From Pedobacter westerhofensis (GTDB lineage: Bacteria > Bacteroidota > Bacteroidia > Sphingobacteriales > Sphingobacteriaceae), in contig NZ_FXTN01000003.1 in the NCBI RefSeq assembly GCF_900182595.1, positions 186,001 to 250,000 of the forward strand: a stretch of 64,000 bases of DNA, in the 5' to 3' direction. Shown one piece after another: positions 53,401 to 62,325 of the stretch. The notes under the pieces were generated by a model that saw only the letters and a program-made list of their open reading frames with translations, was not told the origin of the DNA and made no database searches. How positions within the stretch are numbered: the stretch's first letter is position 1; each line of letters opens with the position of its first letter. Position numbers and translations under genes: made by a program.

Positions 53401-56400
53401 TCAGGTCTCCGCTGTTGATCACAGCACTGCCCAGCGCTTCAAGGTGGACAAACATTTTAAGGTGCTTGTACGACCTGAAATCGCTCAGTGTAGTTTTAAA
53501 AGTTGCCCTGCCATAACCATCACGCAGGTTGCGGATCGTAAAGGAGAGCGACTGCTCATTGAGTTTTGTATCCGTTCTGTAATTGTTATAGTCCAGCTCC
53601 CGCACAATACCCGGAGGAATCACGTAAGGGATCGGGGCACGCTTGCCATTTTCTTCGATGTTTACCGTCGTCAGTTCCACGGTGGAGTTATCCGGAGTTA
53701 CAGTATTCAGTACCGGATCGGCAATGATCTGTGAACTTTCGTTCAGATCGTTATACTTTCTCCAGTCGCCCCTCACCAGCTGGATCTTGGCAAACCTCAG
53801 TACAGTAGTATCAGCAAAGTTTGTCAGGAACATTCTGAAGAAACGGATGGATTTAAAGTCCTGGATGTTCCCTACCTTTTGCTCATAATCGGCCAGAGGG
53901 ATACGGATCTGGTACCAGGTTACCGGCTGCGTCTGGCCGTTGGCCAGTTTCACCTGCGAGGTCACTGCATCCGTTACATAGTTTTTGCCCACTTCAAGGT
54001 CGCCCTTGCGCATCGATACCTTATACTGAAAGTACTCGTCGCTCTGCGTCATGTTGTTGTCCCTATTCACATCCTCTGCATCAGGCAGTGAAGTAGAGGC
54101 TGAGTTATCAATTCCAAGTTCCTCCTGCGATTGCTGCGAAGTTTTCGAGTTTCCTTCGGGGCCATTGTAATTTTCGTAGCGCTTTAAGATTCCGGTATTT
54201 GCCTGATCCAGTAGAGGGCCGCGGTAATAGGTATAATTATCAGAACTCGGGTCATTGTCAATTTCGGCAGCTGCCGTCGCATTCAGCTGCGTTTTGATCT
54301 GTGTGATCGCCGCTGCAAATTTTACCTTTTCATCAGTACTGGACAATCCGTCCAAACCTACATCCTGCGCCCTGCGGGCCGCAGGGTCATTGTCGAATGC
54401 CTGCACTACCGGCTGAAGTTTGGATACACGGCCCCAGTTGGTTTCATCGTATTTTGCAGGGTCGCCATCTGCAGGGAGACCGTTTTCAAGCGATTTCCTG
54501 CCATCCTTCAGGATATCCTCAGAAAGGTTTCCGATGTTAAAATACAGGTCTCCGCCCAGAGAATTTGGTTTATAAATATTCGGGTCCATCACCCAGAGCT
54601 CGATATACTCAATATTCAGGGCCTGGAAATCATTGGTCTCGATCTTTCTGAAGATCCCTCCCCAGCGCGACCGCGGGTTCTGCAGATCGCCCGAAGGGGT
54701 AAATCCCGTGGTTGCGTAGTTATATGGTCCTCTTTTGGTCGGGTAAAAGGCTACGTTCAGCGTAGGCAGGGATACGGTTTGTCCCGCAGGCGTTTCCTTG
54801 AAAGGAAAAACCTCCTGCTCAATGACTTCACGCACAAGGTGATTTGACAGCTCCGTCCTGTTGTTCCTCAGGTTGGCCGGCAGGTTAGTGCCTGCGCCGT
54901 TATAAAACGTAGGGTCAATATTGTAAAAAGCCATTTTCGCCCTGTTGTATCCATAAGCCAGGTTGTCAATCAGCTGCGCTTCAGGAAACTGCTGAGGGGT
55001 GCTGGACAGCTGCCAGGAAATTGCACTTTTCAGGTCGATCACTGAACGGGTCGCTTCAAAATCATCCAGGTAACTCACCCCTCCTTTATCTCCGGCACTG
55101 TTCAGTGCTCCGGGGTGACCAGGAACCAGCTTGGCATATTCTCCGGAGAAAGTAAACTTCGAAGGTGCCTTGGTAGAGATAAAGGGCAGACGGTCTACCA
55201 TCTTGGTCAGGAACCTTGAATTGGAACTGTAGTTCAGGTCAAATCCGTAGATACTGTTGCTGATCGGCTCCTCGCCCAGGTTCACCTTTGGCGTAAGCGG
55301 TTTCTCCGACAGGTTCATATACGTACCCCCAAGGTTTAGCTTGTTGCTCACGCGGTAGTCAAACCGGGTTCCAAAAAGCGACCGCTGCTGCAAGCCAAAT
55401 AACTCGCTGTTTTCCGTTGTGATCCTGATCGGCTGACCAGAAATAAGCAAACCTGTATTAATAATCTTTACCCGGCCGCCCTGGTAATCCACGGTAAAAT
55501 CCACGCCTTCCTGTAAAGGGATCGTTCCTGAAAATACTTTTACCGATCCTTCAGGAACGTTGATCGAGTTGAGGCTGAATTCTGAGGCTACGTCAGACTG
55601 GAACGCACCCTTAATAATAAACCTGTTCTGCTTCGTAAACAGCTGCTGCGCCACCACCTTTGTAGAATCGTATAAAGCCGTAAATGTGTATTTATCAATC
55701 AGGTTCTGTTCTCCGGGGTTAAACTGCGAGGCCAGGTCTTTACCAAAAGGTTCCAGTACAGGAAAGATCACCCTTCCGTTCAGCGGATCAATCGTTACAT
55801 AACCCGTACTGGTATTGGTGATAAATGAAGAAAGCCCATTGCTTGTCGTACCCGAATTTACATTCCCTGCCGTATTCAGGTTTCCTATCGAAGTCTGTGT
55901 AGAGGCACTGGCCGTACTGGCAAAAGGTTTATCTTCCGCCGCAAAGTCAAACGCACCATCTGGTTTGCGTTCATTCTGCTGGTTCAGCCTGTCCAGTCCC
56001 GTCAGGTTAATCCAGAGTTTATTCGCCGTGTTGATCCCCTCAGACATGACCGGTTTTTCAATACCCGATTCATTGTCCAGGCGCAGGATGTCCAGCCTGA
56101 AATTCTGCGGACTGATCTGATAGCCTCCGATGGAGTAGATGTTTTTCATCATCAGGTCCCAGGTAGGCAGGTTGGTTTTTGTCGTTTCGTTTTTCAGCAA
56201 CTTGGCAAAAAGCACTTTTGGTGTAGCCTGGTCAAAACTCACATCTGTAGAAAACTCTCCTACCTGATATTCCACACCGTTAAAAGTGTACCTGAAAACA
56301 ACGGCCAGGATTTCATCCGCATTCAGGGGATTGTTCAGTGAGATATAACCCAGCTGCGTATGCAGTGTATATTCCTTGTCAGACAGCTTACGCGCATAGG

Positions 56401-57673
56401 TCATCTTGCCAAAGTTGTCAGTTCCTCCGTTGGACTGGAAAAAAGAGATGATGTCATTGGAGTTCGTCAGGCGCGATCCCGCCGGCAGTTTCGTCAGAAT
56501 GTCGTTCGACTGCCGGCTGCCCTGCAGTGCGAATCCCGACGGCAATGCAGAGAAACCTGCACCTCCAACGATCTGCCCGGTATTGTACGGCTGGTTTTCA
56601 CCAAGGTCGATCAGCCCCAGTACATCCCTTGAATCCTGGGTATTGCCCGTTTTGTTGGTAATCCAGACCTCAATTTTGGTAATGTTGATACCAGATAATA
56701 CTGTTGGCGGGGTAGCCAGGGCTTTGTTGTAGTTGTCCCTGAAATATTTTGCCAGGAAATAGTGCTTGTTGGCCTCATAGGTATCAGCACTCAGCCTGAA
56801 TTCGTTTTGCTGTGCGCCATTGCTGATTTTGAGTTCGCGCGATTGTGATTTTTGCTGGGAGAAAACCGAAGTTACATTCAGCTTTCCAAACTGGAGCTGC
56901 GTTTTCACGCCGAACAGTGCCTGCGTACCCGAAATCAGGGAAGTGCTCAGCGGCATACTTACGTTACCCGCTTCAATCTTTTTGATGATATCATCTTCGC
57001 CGCCCGTATAATCCAGTTTAATCTGGTTTTCAAAATCGAACTGGGCTTCGGTATTGTAGTTCATATTCAGCTTCAGCTTCGTCCCGATATTGCCCACCAC
57101 ATCCATCTGGATACGCTGGTTAAAATCAAAATTACTCTGCACCCGCTGCCTTTCATTAAACAAGGGATTTTCATTCTTGTTGATCCTGCCCAAAAAGGTG
57201 AGCTCTGCCTCCCCCCTCGGCTGGATATTGATCTGGTTGCCGCCAAATAAACGTTCAAAAGATTTATTGTCTATCGTGAGGCTTGGGATCACTCCTGTCT
57301 TCCTGATCTCGTCCGCCTCTGCATTGGAAATCTCACGCCAGTTACTGCGTTTGATCTCGCTGTTCACCAGGCGCTGGTATTGTTCTATCGTTAAGTACTG
57401 GGGGGCACCCAGGATCCTTCCGCCTACTCTCTCCCGGATAATATATCTTTTATTTACCGCATCATATTCTACCTCCCTGGTCATGTTATCAGGCATCGGT
57501 GAAAATGAATTAAATGGCTGCCTGATACCCAGTCTTTGCTTTTCTCTCAGGCCAAAAGTATTCCTGGTGGTATCCTGAGCAGGAGCCACACGCCTTACCT
57601 GCGCAAAAACCTGTAGTCCGCAGAAAGAAAAAACCAGGAAGAGGAGGAAAGTAAAAGTGTTTCTCAAAGGCAA
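50483..57673 (-). CDS. sprA: T9SS translocon protein SprA
   Basis: This protein of about 2396 residues is by far the largest in the window. SprA is the outer-membrane channel of the type IX secretion system and the largest known single-chain barrel. A signal peptide ends at QVFAQ. The sequence contains long runs of alternating polar and aromatic strands and ends in NTSFSNFGFSLRITLN. No ATG lies near the start; the frame begins at TTG 57673 or, better, TTG 57667 (then RNTFTFLLFLVFSF). The neighbours ruvA, gcvH and vanZ match the conserved T9SS locus. Confidence 0.95.
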   Translation of the reverse strand: MPLRNTFTFLLFLVFSFCGLQVFAQVRRVAPAQDTTRNTFGLREKQRLGIRQPFNSFSPMPDNMTREVEYDAVNKRYIIRERVGGRILGAPQYLTIEQYQRLVNSEIKRSNWREISNAEADEIRKTGVIPSLTIDNKSFERLFGGNQINIQPRGEAELTFLGRINKNENPLFNERQRVQSNFDFNQRIQMDVVGNIGTKLKLNMNYNTEAQFDFENQIKLDYTGGEDDIIKKIEAGNVSMPLSTSLISGTQALFGVKTQLQFGKLNVTSVFSQQKSQSRELKISNGAQQNEFRLSADTYEANKHYFLAKYFRDNYNKALATPPTVLSGINITKIEVWITNKTGNTQDSRDVLGLIDLGENQPYNTGQIVGGAGFSALPSGFALQGSRQSNDILTKLPAGSRLTNSNDIISFFQSNGGTDNFGKMTYARKLSDKEYTLHTQLGYISLNNPLNADEILAVVFRYTFNGVEYQVGEFSTDVSFDQATPKVLFAKLLKNETTKTNLPTWDLMMKNIYSIGGYQISPQNFRLDILRLDNESGIEKPVMSEGINTANKLWINLTGLDRLNQQNERKPDGAFDFAAEDKPFASTASASTQTSIGNLNTAGNVNSGTTSNGLSSFITNTSTGYVTIDPLNGRVIFPVLEPFGKDLASQFNPGEQNLIDKYTFTALYDSTKVVAQQLFTKQNRFIIKGAFQSDVASEFSLNSINVPEGSVKVFSGTIPLQEGVDFTVDYQGGRVKIINTGLLISGQPIRITTENSELFGLQQRSLFGTRFDYRVSNKLNLGGTYMNLSEKPLTPKVNLGEEPISNSIYGFDLNYSSNSRFLTKMVDRLPFISTKAPSKFTFSGEYAKLVPGHPGALNSAGDKGGVSYLDDFEATRSVIDLKSAISWQLSSTPQQFPEAQLIDNLAYGYNRAKMAFYNIDPTFYNGAGTNLPANLRNNRTELSNHLVREVIEQEVFPFKETPAGQTVSLPTLNVAFYPTKRGPYNYATTGFTPSGDLQNPRSRWGGIFRKIETNDFQALNIEYIELWVMDPNIYKPNSLGGDLYFNIGNLSEDILKDGRKSLENGLPADGDPAKYDETNWGRVSKLQPVVQAFDNDPAARRAQDVGLDGLSSTDEKVKFAAAITQIKTQLNATAAAEIDNDPSSDNYTYYRGPLLDQANTGILKRYENYNGPEGNSKTSQQSQEELGIDNSASTSLPDAEDVNRDNNMTQSDEYFQYKVSMRKGDLEVGKNYVTDAVTSQVKLANGQTQPVTWYQIRIPLADYEQKVGNIQDFKSIRFFRMFLTNFADTTVLRFAKIQLVRGDWRKYNDLNESSQIIADPVLNTVTPDNSTVELTTVNIEENGKRAPIPYVIPPGIVRELDYNNYRTDTKLNEQSLSFTIRNLRDGYGRATFKTTLSDFRSYKHLKMFVHLEALGSAVINSGDLTAFIRIGADNQDNYYEYAQPMTVTAPNTSNPDAIWPDANIIDIELKLFQDAKLARNRARDVNGALWDISKPYSYVVDGNRTITIKGQPDMGQVKVYMLGVKNPLKNVAVPGNDDGLEKSAQLWFNELRLTEFDERGGWAAAGRINAQLADFAEVNVSASKTTIGFGSLDSRVSERNRDDNVFFDVSSNLQLGKFFPQKSGLKVPMYVSYSNQVSTPQYDPKMPDIELKRSLATATKEEKKEILDYSQDVTTRNSINFTNVHKERTDPSKKPQLWDVENLSASYSFTKFLHHDFINQNTVQKTTFASLAYNYSGQSRNYRPFDKIIKNNTLALLRDVNFSLLPSSINFRIDVNRFYSENSLRNNDPTNSIPINTTYNKNFLVTRVYAISWNLTKSMTIDFDATNYSIIDEPDGKIEGLKRDTVWQNLKNLGRTTDYSHNLNITYTLPVNKIPGLDWVNVATRYGTNFNWQTEPLSTLNDPNINLGNTIQNSRTIQLNPTLNFNGLYNKFGALKRLRDDASGGFGGIMMNLLTSIKNINAAYTQTKGIFLPGYLPKTSYFGIDDVTGAPGLGFVFGSQRDIRQMAINNNWITTDTLQSQLYINTLREDISVTSVLEPFRDFRITLTANKNRTMNYSTNFRYDNTSQAFRNLSPATTGDYSISYITLGTAFSEKSGSTVSKLFNQFMANRTIISQRLGAKNPNSRGTAGGYSDGYNQNSQDVIISAFMAAYTGKDASSVSLNSFPKIPLPNWRINYGGLGRIDFLAETFKSVDIRHSYRSVYSVNGFNSLQRYSENDGYVNSRDDNQNFLPFYQFQQVTIAETFSPLIGVDTRLKNNLTANFEVGKTRLLGLSLSNSQLAQLTENNLVFGIGYRTTKFRFPFGLFKELKMDNNMDFKLDLAIRDNKTVIYRADVLEAEVSSGAKNITYRPTIDYILNQRFNIKLFYDANLTKPYTSQTYNTSFSNFGFSLRITLN

Positions 57674-57713
57674 AAATATATGTTATGTTTTTCTGTGATA
57701 GATTGTTTAGGTA

Positions 57714-58298
57714 TTATAAATTCTTCAACGCTATTTTTATCATCTGTTCAACTGTGAGCTCCATTCCCCCGGTCTTGATGGCATTGTCTATCGATTTCTC
57801 TGCCGGCAGCTTCGCAAAACCCAGCATCATCAGGGCAGACAGGGCTTCCTCGCGCGTGGTATTGCTCAAAGGAGCAGCAATCAGCGATCCCGTTCCTTCT
57901 TTTTTTAATTTGTCCTGAAGTTCTAAGACTAATCGTTGTGCGGATTTCACACCAATACCTTTGATCCGCTGGATCAGCGGCAGATCTGCATTGACAATAG
58001 CCGTCTGAATCTCTGCCGGGGTAATCGACGAGAGCATCATCCTGCCGGTATTCGGTCCGATGCCTGAAACGGATATCAGGTGAAGAAACAGCCGGCGCTC
58101 TCCCTCGTCAATAAATCCGTAAAGCGTATGGGCATCTTCCTTTACATGCAGCCAAACATACATTTTGCAGCGTTCCCCTGCACCTAAAGCACTATAGGTG
58201 TTCAATGATATATTAATATGGTATCCAATACCACCAGCTTCAACCACAACATAAGCAGGACATTTAAACGTTAGCCTGCCATCAATATAATCATACAT
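57714..58298 (-). CDS. ruvA: Holliday junction branch migration protein RuvA
   Basis: This 194-residue DNA-binding subunit has an N-terminal OB fold (MYDYIDGRLTFKCPAYVVVE). Two helix-hairpin-helix motifs follow (VSGIGPNTGRMML and IKGIGVKSAQRLV), and a C-terminal domain that contacts RuvB. The length is normal. sprA follows after about 40 nt, so both may share a transcript. Confidence 0.97.
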   Translation of the reverse strand: MYDYIDGRLTFKCPAYVVVEAGGIGYHINISLNTYSALGAGERCKMYVWLHVKEDAHTLYGFIDEGERRLFLHLISVSGIGPNTGRMMLSSITPAEIQTAIVNADLPLIQRIKGIGVKSAQRLVLELQDKLKKEGTGSLIAAPLSNTTREEALSALMMLGFAKLPAEKSIDNAIKTGGMELTVEQMIKIALKNL

Positions 58299-58637
58299 AT
58301 TTTTCTATTTTCGCTAAAATCAATGTGCTAAAGCTACTAAAAGGAATTTACCATTGATAATGAATTGTAACACCTTAATTACTTTCAGCTTTTCGTTAAC
58401 CTAAATTTTAATATATGGAGCGTATAATAAAGAGTTCGGTTATACGGCTTTAATATTGCATCATGCTATTTTTTGAGTCAAAGTTAATAGGAAAATATTA
58501 TTAAATTCTTTATTGTATATTAAATTTACCTACGCAAATTCCGGCAAAGCATAATTCATGCGATGCACATACGAATATGAGACAATATTTGAGCAAAAAA
58601 AAGGGGAATTCAGAAATGAACAAAAAGAATAAAGAGG
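58299..58637. other. Non-coding stretch upstream of ruvA
   Basis: This AT-rich interval lies between ruvA and the MltD-like gene, both on the minus strand. It contains a short inverted repeat (CGTATAA at 58421-58427 with 58440-58446). A plus-strand ORF reaching in from the antisense of the MltD-like gene is not convincing. Nothing else was seen. Confidence 0.4.
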
Positions 58638-59960
58638 CTACAGCCTGCCTGAAGACCTGGAAAGGCCATTTGACTTTTCCCTGTACGAAATGTATTTTTT
58701 TCCTGAACGGCTTTCAGAATGCCGCACAGCGCCGGCATTTTTGGACACGATTAATTTCTGTCCGGGAACAAGATTATTCCCTTTTAGTTTATTCCAGACT
58801 TTAAGGTCCTGCACTTCTACCCCGAACTGATCGGCAATGGTGGTCAGGTTTTGTCCGGCACTTACCTTGTGATATACCACAGCTGGCCTGTCTTCAGCTA
58901 CCTCACGGTGTTTAGTGCGGATCCTGCGGTCATCATTGGATGCCTGGATAATCTGAGGACTCACCTCTACCGTATGGTCATTCAGCACTTCATAAATGCT
59001 GGCAAAACTAGCCAGGCTTACTTTGGGCATGATGATCCGTTTCGGAAGTTCCGGTGATCCGTTAACAATTTTTTTCTTATACGAAGGGTTCAGTGTACAC
59101 AGATCCTCTTCCTGCATGGCCAAAGCCTGTGCAAGCTCTGTCAGTGATACATAGCGGCTCACCTGTATCGTATCGGTTTTGATCGCAAAAAGCGATTTCT
59201 GTGACATGATCTGGTGTTTATCAGGGCAGTTCATCACATAGATGGCAGCGATAAATGCGGGTACGTAATTTCTTGTTTCCATCGGCAGGAAAGGTCTGAT
59301 CGCCCAGAAATCCCTGGAATGTGCCTTTGCTATCGCACGGTTTACATTACCGGTACCACAGTTATAGGCGGCAATAGCCAGCAGCCAGTCGCCCAGCTCT
59401 GCATACGCATCCTTAAAATATCTTGCAGCGGCATAGCTGGCCTGGATAGGGTCTTTACGTTCATCAACAAAGTTGTCCATGTTCAGCCCGTAACCTTTGG
59501 CCGTGGTAAACATAAACTGCCATAAGCCTGTAGCGCCTACCCTCGAAATCGCATGTGAATTCATCGAAGATTCGATAATCGGCAGATATTTCAGCTCCGC
59601 CGGCACACTAAAAGCTTTGAGCGCATTTTCGAAGATTGGAAAATAATATTCTGAAAGCCCCAGCATTTTACCCATCATCTCTTTCCTGCCGGCATATACA
59701 TCGATATAACGTTGCACAGACTCATTGTAAGTCAGCGGAATTTCTCTCTGGATAGAGTCAAGGCGTTTTTTATAAGTAAAATTGTAATTGTAGAACAGGG
59801 GGTTCTCTAAAACCAGAGGTACCGCAGTTGTGTCGCCTGTGTAAGTTGTAGAAAGAAAGCTGATCGGGGAAATAGAATCCAGCTTATTGATTTTTTCTTG
59901 TGCAGGGGCGTTTAAACCAAACAGGACACACAATATTACTACAAGTACATTTCTTATCAT
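58638..59960 (-). CDS. Lytic transglycosylase with LysM domain (MltD-like)
   Basis: This 440-residue periplasmic enzyme cleaves peptidoglycan glycan strands. The GH23 domain has ESSMNSHAISRVGATGLWQF, in which the first Glu is catalytic, and AIAAYNCGTGNVNRA. A C-terminal LysM domain (HKVSAGQNLTTIADQFG) binds the wall. A signal peptide ends at LNAPAQ. Its ATG overlaps the gatA stop by 4 nt, an unusual pairing that suggests co-transcription. Confidence 0.93.
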   Translation of the reverse strand: MIRNVLVVILCVLFGLNAPAQEKINKLDSISPISFLSTTYTGDTTAVPLVLENPLFYNYNFTYKKRLDSIQREIPLTYNESVQRYIDVYAGRKEMMGKMLGLSEYYFPIFENALKAFSVPAELKYLPIIESSMNSHAISRVGATGLWQFMFTTAKGYGLNMDNFVDERKDPIQASYAAARYFKDAYAELGDWLLAIAAYNCGTGNVNRAIAKAHSRDFWAIRPFLPMETRNYVPAFIAAIYVMNCPDKHQIMSQKSLFAIKTDTIQVSRYVSLTELAQALAMQEEDLCTLNPSYKKKIVNGSPELPKRIIMPKVSLASFASIYEVLNDHTVEVSPQIIQASNDDRRIRTKHREVAEDRPAVVYHKVSAGQNLTTIADQFGVEVQDLKVWNKLKGNNLVPGQKLIVSKNAGAVRHSESRSGKKYISYREKSNGLSRSSGRL

Positions 59961-61402
59961 AAGCGTTTAGGGGTAGTGCTAAAACTCTTTGCTAAAGAAA
60001 GTAAAACATCTTCTTCAAAATGTTTTGCCATTAACTGTAAGCTTAACGGTAAACCGTCCGGATTATTGCCCAGGGGAACTGCAATCGCAGGAATACCTGT
60101 AAGCGAGGCCAGTACGGTAAAAATATCGGCCATATACATCACCAGCGGGTCTTGCATATTCTCGCCTATTTTAAAGGCAGGAGTAGGTGCTACAGGGGTA
60201 AGAAGTACATCATAACTTTGAAAAAGCACTTCGATCTTGTCTCTGATCATCCTTCTCACACGCTGCGCCTTCTGGTAATAAGCATCATAGTATCCCGCGC
60301 TGAGTACAAACGTCCCCAGCAGGATCCTTCTTTTTACTTCATCGCCGAAGCCTTCAGCCCGCGACTTTTTATATAAACTGTTGAGATTCTCTGCCTGCAG
60401 GTTACGGTATCCGTAATGTACACCATCATATCTGGACAGGTTGGAAGAAGCTTCAGCAGCTGTTAGCACGTAATAAGCAGGCACCAGGTAATCCAGCAGA
60501 TCAAAGGATACATAGTCAACCCTATGCCCCTGTGCCTTAAATTCCTCGATAGCTGCAAGTATAGCCGATTTAAGATCAGCATCAAGTGCTTCACTCTCCA
60601 GCGTTTCCTTTAATACCGCAATTTTCTTTATTCCCTGATTTTCGAGATTGGCCGAATAAGCAGGAACAGGCAAACGTGATACCGTACTGTCGTGCGCATC
60701 GGCACCTGCCAGTACTTCCATCAGCAGTGCCGCATCCGTTACCGAAGAAGTGAGTGTCCCCACCTGGTCAAACGAAGAAGCATAGGCAATTACGCCATAT
60801 CTTGAAATACGTCCGTAGGTAGGCTTAAATCCAAAACAGCCGCAAAAAGCAGCAGGCTGTCGTACAGATCCGCCCGTATCCGTACCCAGGGCAGACAGGC
60901 AAAGATCGGCCTGTACGGCCACAGCCGAACCACCAGATGAACCACCGGCTACCCTTTCGGTATCCGCGGCATTGCGCACCGGTCCGTAATAAGAAGTCTC
61001 GTTGGAACCGCCCATTGCAAATTCATCACAGTTCAACCTGCCGATGATAATGGCATCTTCAGCAATCAGCCGCTCAGCCACAGTAGAAGAATAAGGAGAA
61101 ATAAAACCTTCCAGCATCTTTGAAGATGCAGTAGTAGCGTGATCTTTATACAGGATATTATCCTTAATCCCGATCACCATACCTGCAAGTTTCCCTGCAG
61201 TGCCCTTACTGATTTTTTCCTGCACTTCCTGCGCCTGTTTTTTTGCAGAATCAAAAAAAACCTCGTTGAATGCATTGAGGTTTTGATGGGTTTCTATCTG
61301 TGTAAAATAATGGTCAAGCAGATCAGGTAGAACAAGCTTTTTTTGATCAATAAGTGCTTGTATCTCTGATAAAGATGTATACTTCTTCAAACTATTGGGC
61401 AA
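59957..61402 (-). CDS. gatA: Asp/Glu-tRNA amidotransferase subunit A
   Basis: This 481-residue amidase of GatCAB releases ammonia from glutamine to amidate Glu-tRNA(Gln) or Asp-tRNA(Asn). The Ser-cisSer-Lys triad motifs are present: GIKDN (Lys), GGSSGGSAV and GTDTGGSVRQPAA. gatB and gatC are not nearby. It lies 31 nt after tatA and overlaps the MltD-like gene. Confidence 0.96.
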   Translation of the reverse strand: MPNSLKKYTSLSEIQALIDQKKLVLPDLLDHYFTQIETHQNLNAFNEVFFDSAKKQAQEVQEKISKGTAGKLAGMVIGIKDNILYKDHATTASSKMLEGFISPYSSTVAERLIAEDAIIIGRLNCDEFAMGGSNETSYYGPVRNAADTERVAGGSSGGSAVAVQADLCLSALGTDTGGSVRQPAAFCGCFGFKPTYGRISRYGVIAYASSFDQVGTLTSSVTDAALLMEVLAGADAHDSTVSRLPVPAYSANLENQGIKKIAVLKETLESEALDADLKSAILAAIEEFKAQGHRVDYVSFDLLDYLVPAYYVLTAAEASSNLSRYDGVHYGYRNLQAENLNSLYKKSRAEGFGDEVKRRILLGTFVLSAGYYDAYYQKAQRVRRMIRDKIEVLFQSYDVLLTPVAPTPAFKIGENMQDPLVMYMADIFTVLASLTGIPAIAVPLGNNPDGLPLSLQLMAKHFEEDVLLSLAKSFSTTPKRL

Positions 61403-61433
61403 TGATAAATGGGTTACGAATTCAAATTAAAAC

Positions 61434-61640
61434 CTACAGCGGTTTGTGGGTATTGGTACGGTTAGATTCTACAGTATCATTATCCGCTCCGTCTTTACCG
61501 TCTTTGAATTCTTTAACGCCTTTACCAAGGCCGCGCATTAGTTCAGGAATTTTTTTACCACCAAAAAGCAGGAGAACAACTACTAAGATAATTATGATCT
61601 CCGGTGTGCCCAGGGCAGCTAATATTGTTGTGTTTAACAT
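61434..61640 (-). CDS. tatA: Twin-arginine translocase protein TatA
   Basis: This 68-residue protein has one membrane segment ([21 protein letters not shown]) followed by the amphipathic helix [12 protein letters not shown], the standard TatA/E layout. It forms the pore with TatC. It lies 18 nt after a longer TatA-type gene. Confidence 0.95.
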   Translation of the reverse strand: MLNTTILAALGTPEIIIILVVVLLLFGGKKIPELMRGLGKGVKEFKDGKDGADNDTVESNRTNTHKPL

Positions 61641-61658
61641 GATCGTTGGGATTAAATT

Positions 61659-62273
61659 TTATTTTTTTTCTGTTTCTGAAGGAACTGTTGATGCTGTTTC
61701 CGGCGTAACTGTTTCCGGTGCAGGTGCTGATGCTTTTGGTGACTCAACAGGAGCTGTTTCTGTTGTTTCCATTTTGGAAACTTCTGGTGCAGCAGCTTTC
61801 TCTGCTGCTGCCGTTGCAGTATATGCTGCGATTGGCGTGCCCAGTGGCGGTCTTTCCGCAACAGGTTCATCAGCCGGTGCTGAGGGTATCTCCGGTGCTT
61901 CTGCCGCAACTTCAGCAGGCGATTCGGAAGCCGGTATTTCCACTTCTTCCTGTGCAGGCGTTTTAGTTAAGTTGATTGGTGCTGCCGCAGCGGCAGTAGG
62001 GTACATTTGTTCCTCTAAAGTAGGTGTATGCTGCGAGTCGTACTTGTCATTTTCAGCTTTCAGGTCCTCATCGATATCCATCGCATTGATATTCCGGTGA
62101 ATTTCTCTCTTCACGCCCTCGGATGCATCTTTGAAATCCCTGATTCCTTTTCCAAGGCCTCTTGCCAGTTCGGGCAGTTTCTTGCCACCGAACAATAGCA
62201 TCACCACGCCAAGGATCAGCATGATCTCTCCCCCGCCCATATTTAAAAATTCTAATATCACTCCAGCATTCAT
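61659..62273 (-). CDS. TatA/TatB-type protein with long Ala/Pro/Glu-rich tail
   Basis: This 204-residue protein shares the TatA membrane segment and [21 protein letters not shown] with its neighbour. It adds a tail of about 140 residues rich in Ala, Pro, Glu and Thr, predicted to be disordered. It may play the TatB role in a system with two TatA-like genes; that is inference. It is the first gene of a tatA-gatA-mltD series and has its own promoter-like box. Confidence 0.88.
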   Translation of the reverse strand: MNAGVILEFLNMGGGEIMLILGVVMLLFGGKKLPELARGLGKGIRDFKDASEGVKREIHRNINAMDIDEDLKAENDKYDSQHTPTLEEQMYPTAAAAAPINLTKTPAQEEVEIPASESPAEVAAEAPEIPSAPADEPVAERPPLGTPIAAYTATAAAEKAAAPEVSKMETTETAPVESPKASAPAPETVTPETASTVPSETEKK

Positions 62274-62297
62274 ATCAACATTTTTATTAAATCCCTA

Positions 62298-62305
62298 CAA
62301 ATATA
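62298..62305 (-). promoter_or_regulatory. -7 promoter element of the tatA-gatA operon
   Basis: The minus strand reads TATATTTG, a full match to the -7 consensus, 24 nt before ATG 62273. TTGG lies upstream at shorter than usual spacing. Confidence 0.5.
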
Positions 62306-62325
62306 ATCATTTTAAAACCAATTAT

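Noticed and set aside
58577..58804. A 75-codon plus-strand ORF with two CxxC-like cysteines
   Set aside because: Most of it is antisense to the end of the MltD-like gene, and its first part is low-complexity Lys/Asn. No family resemblance was seen.
61354..62100. A 248-codon plus-strand ORF
   Set aside because: It lies wholly antisense to tatA, the tailed TatA-type gene and the gatA start. Its Ser/Ala/Gly-rich composition is the mirror of the Ala/Pro-rich tail.
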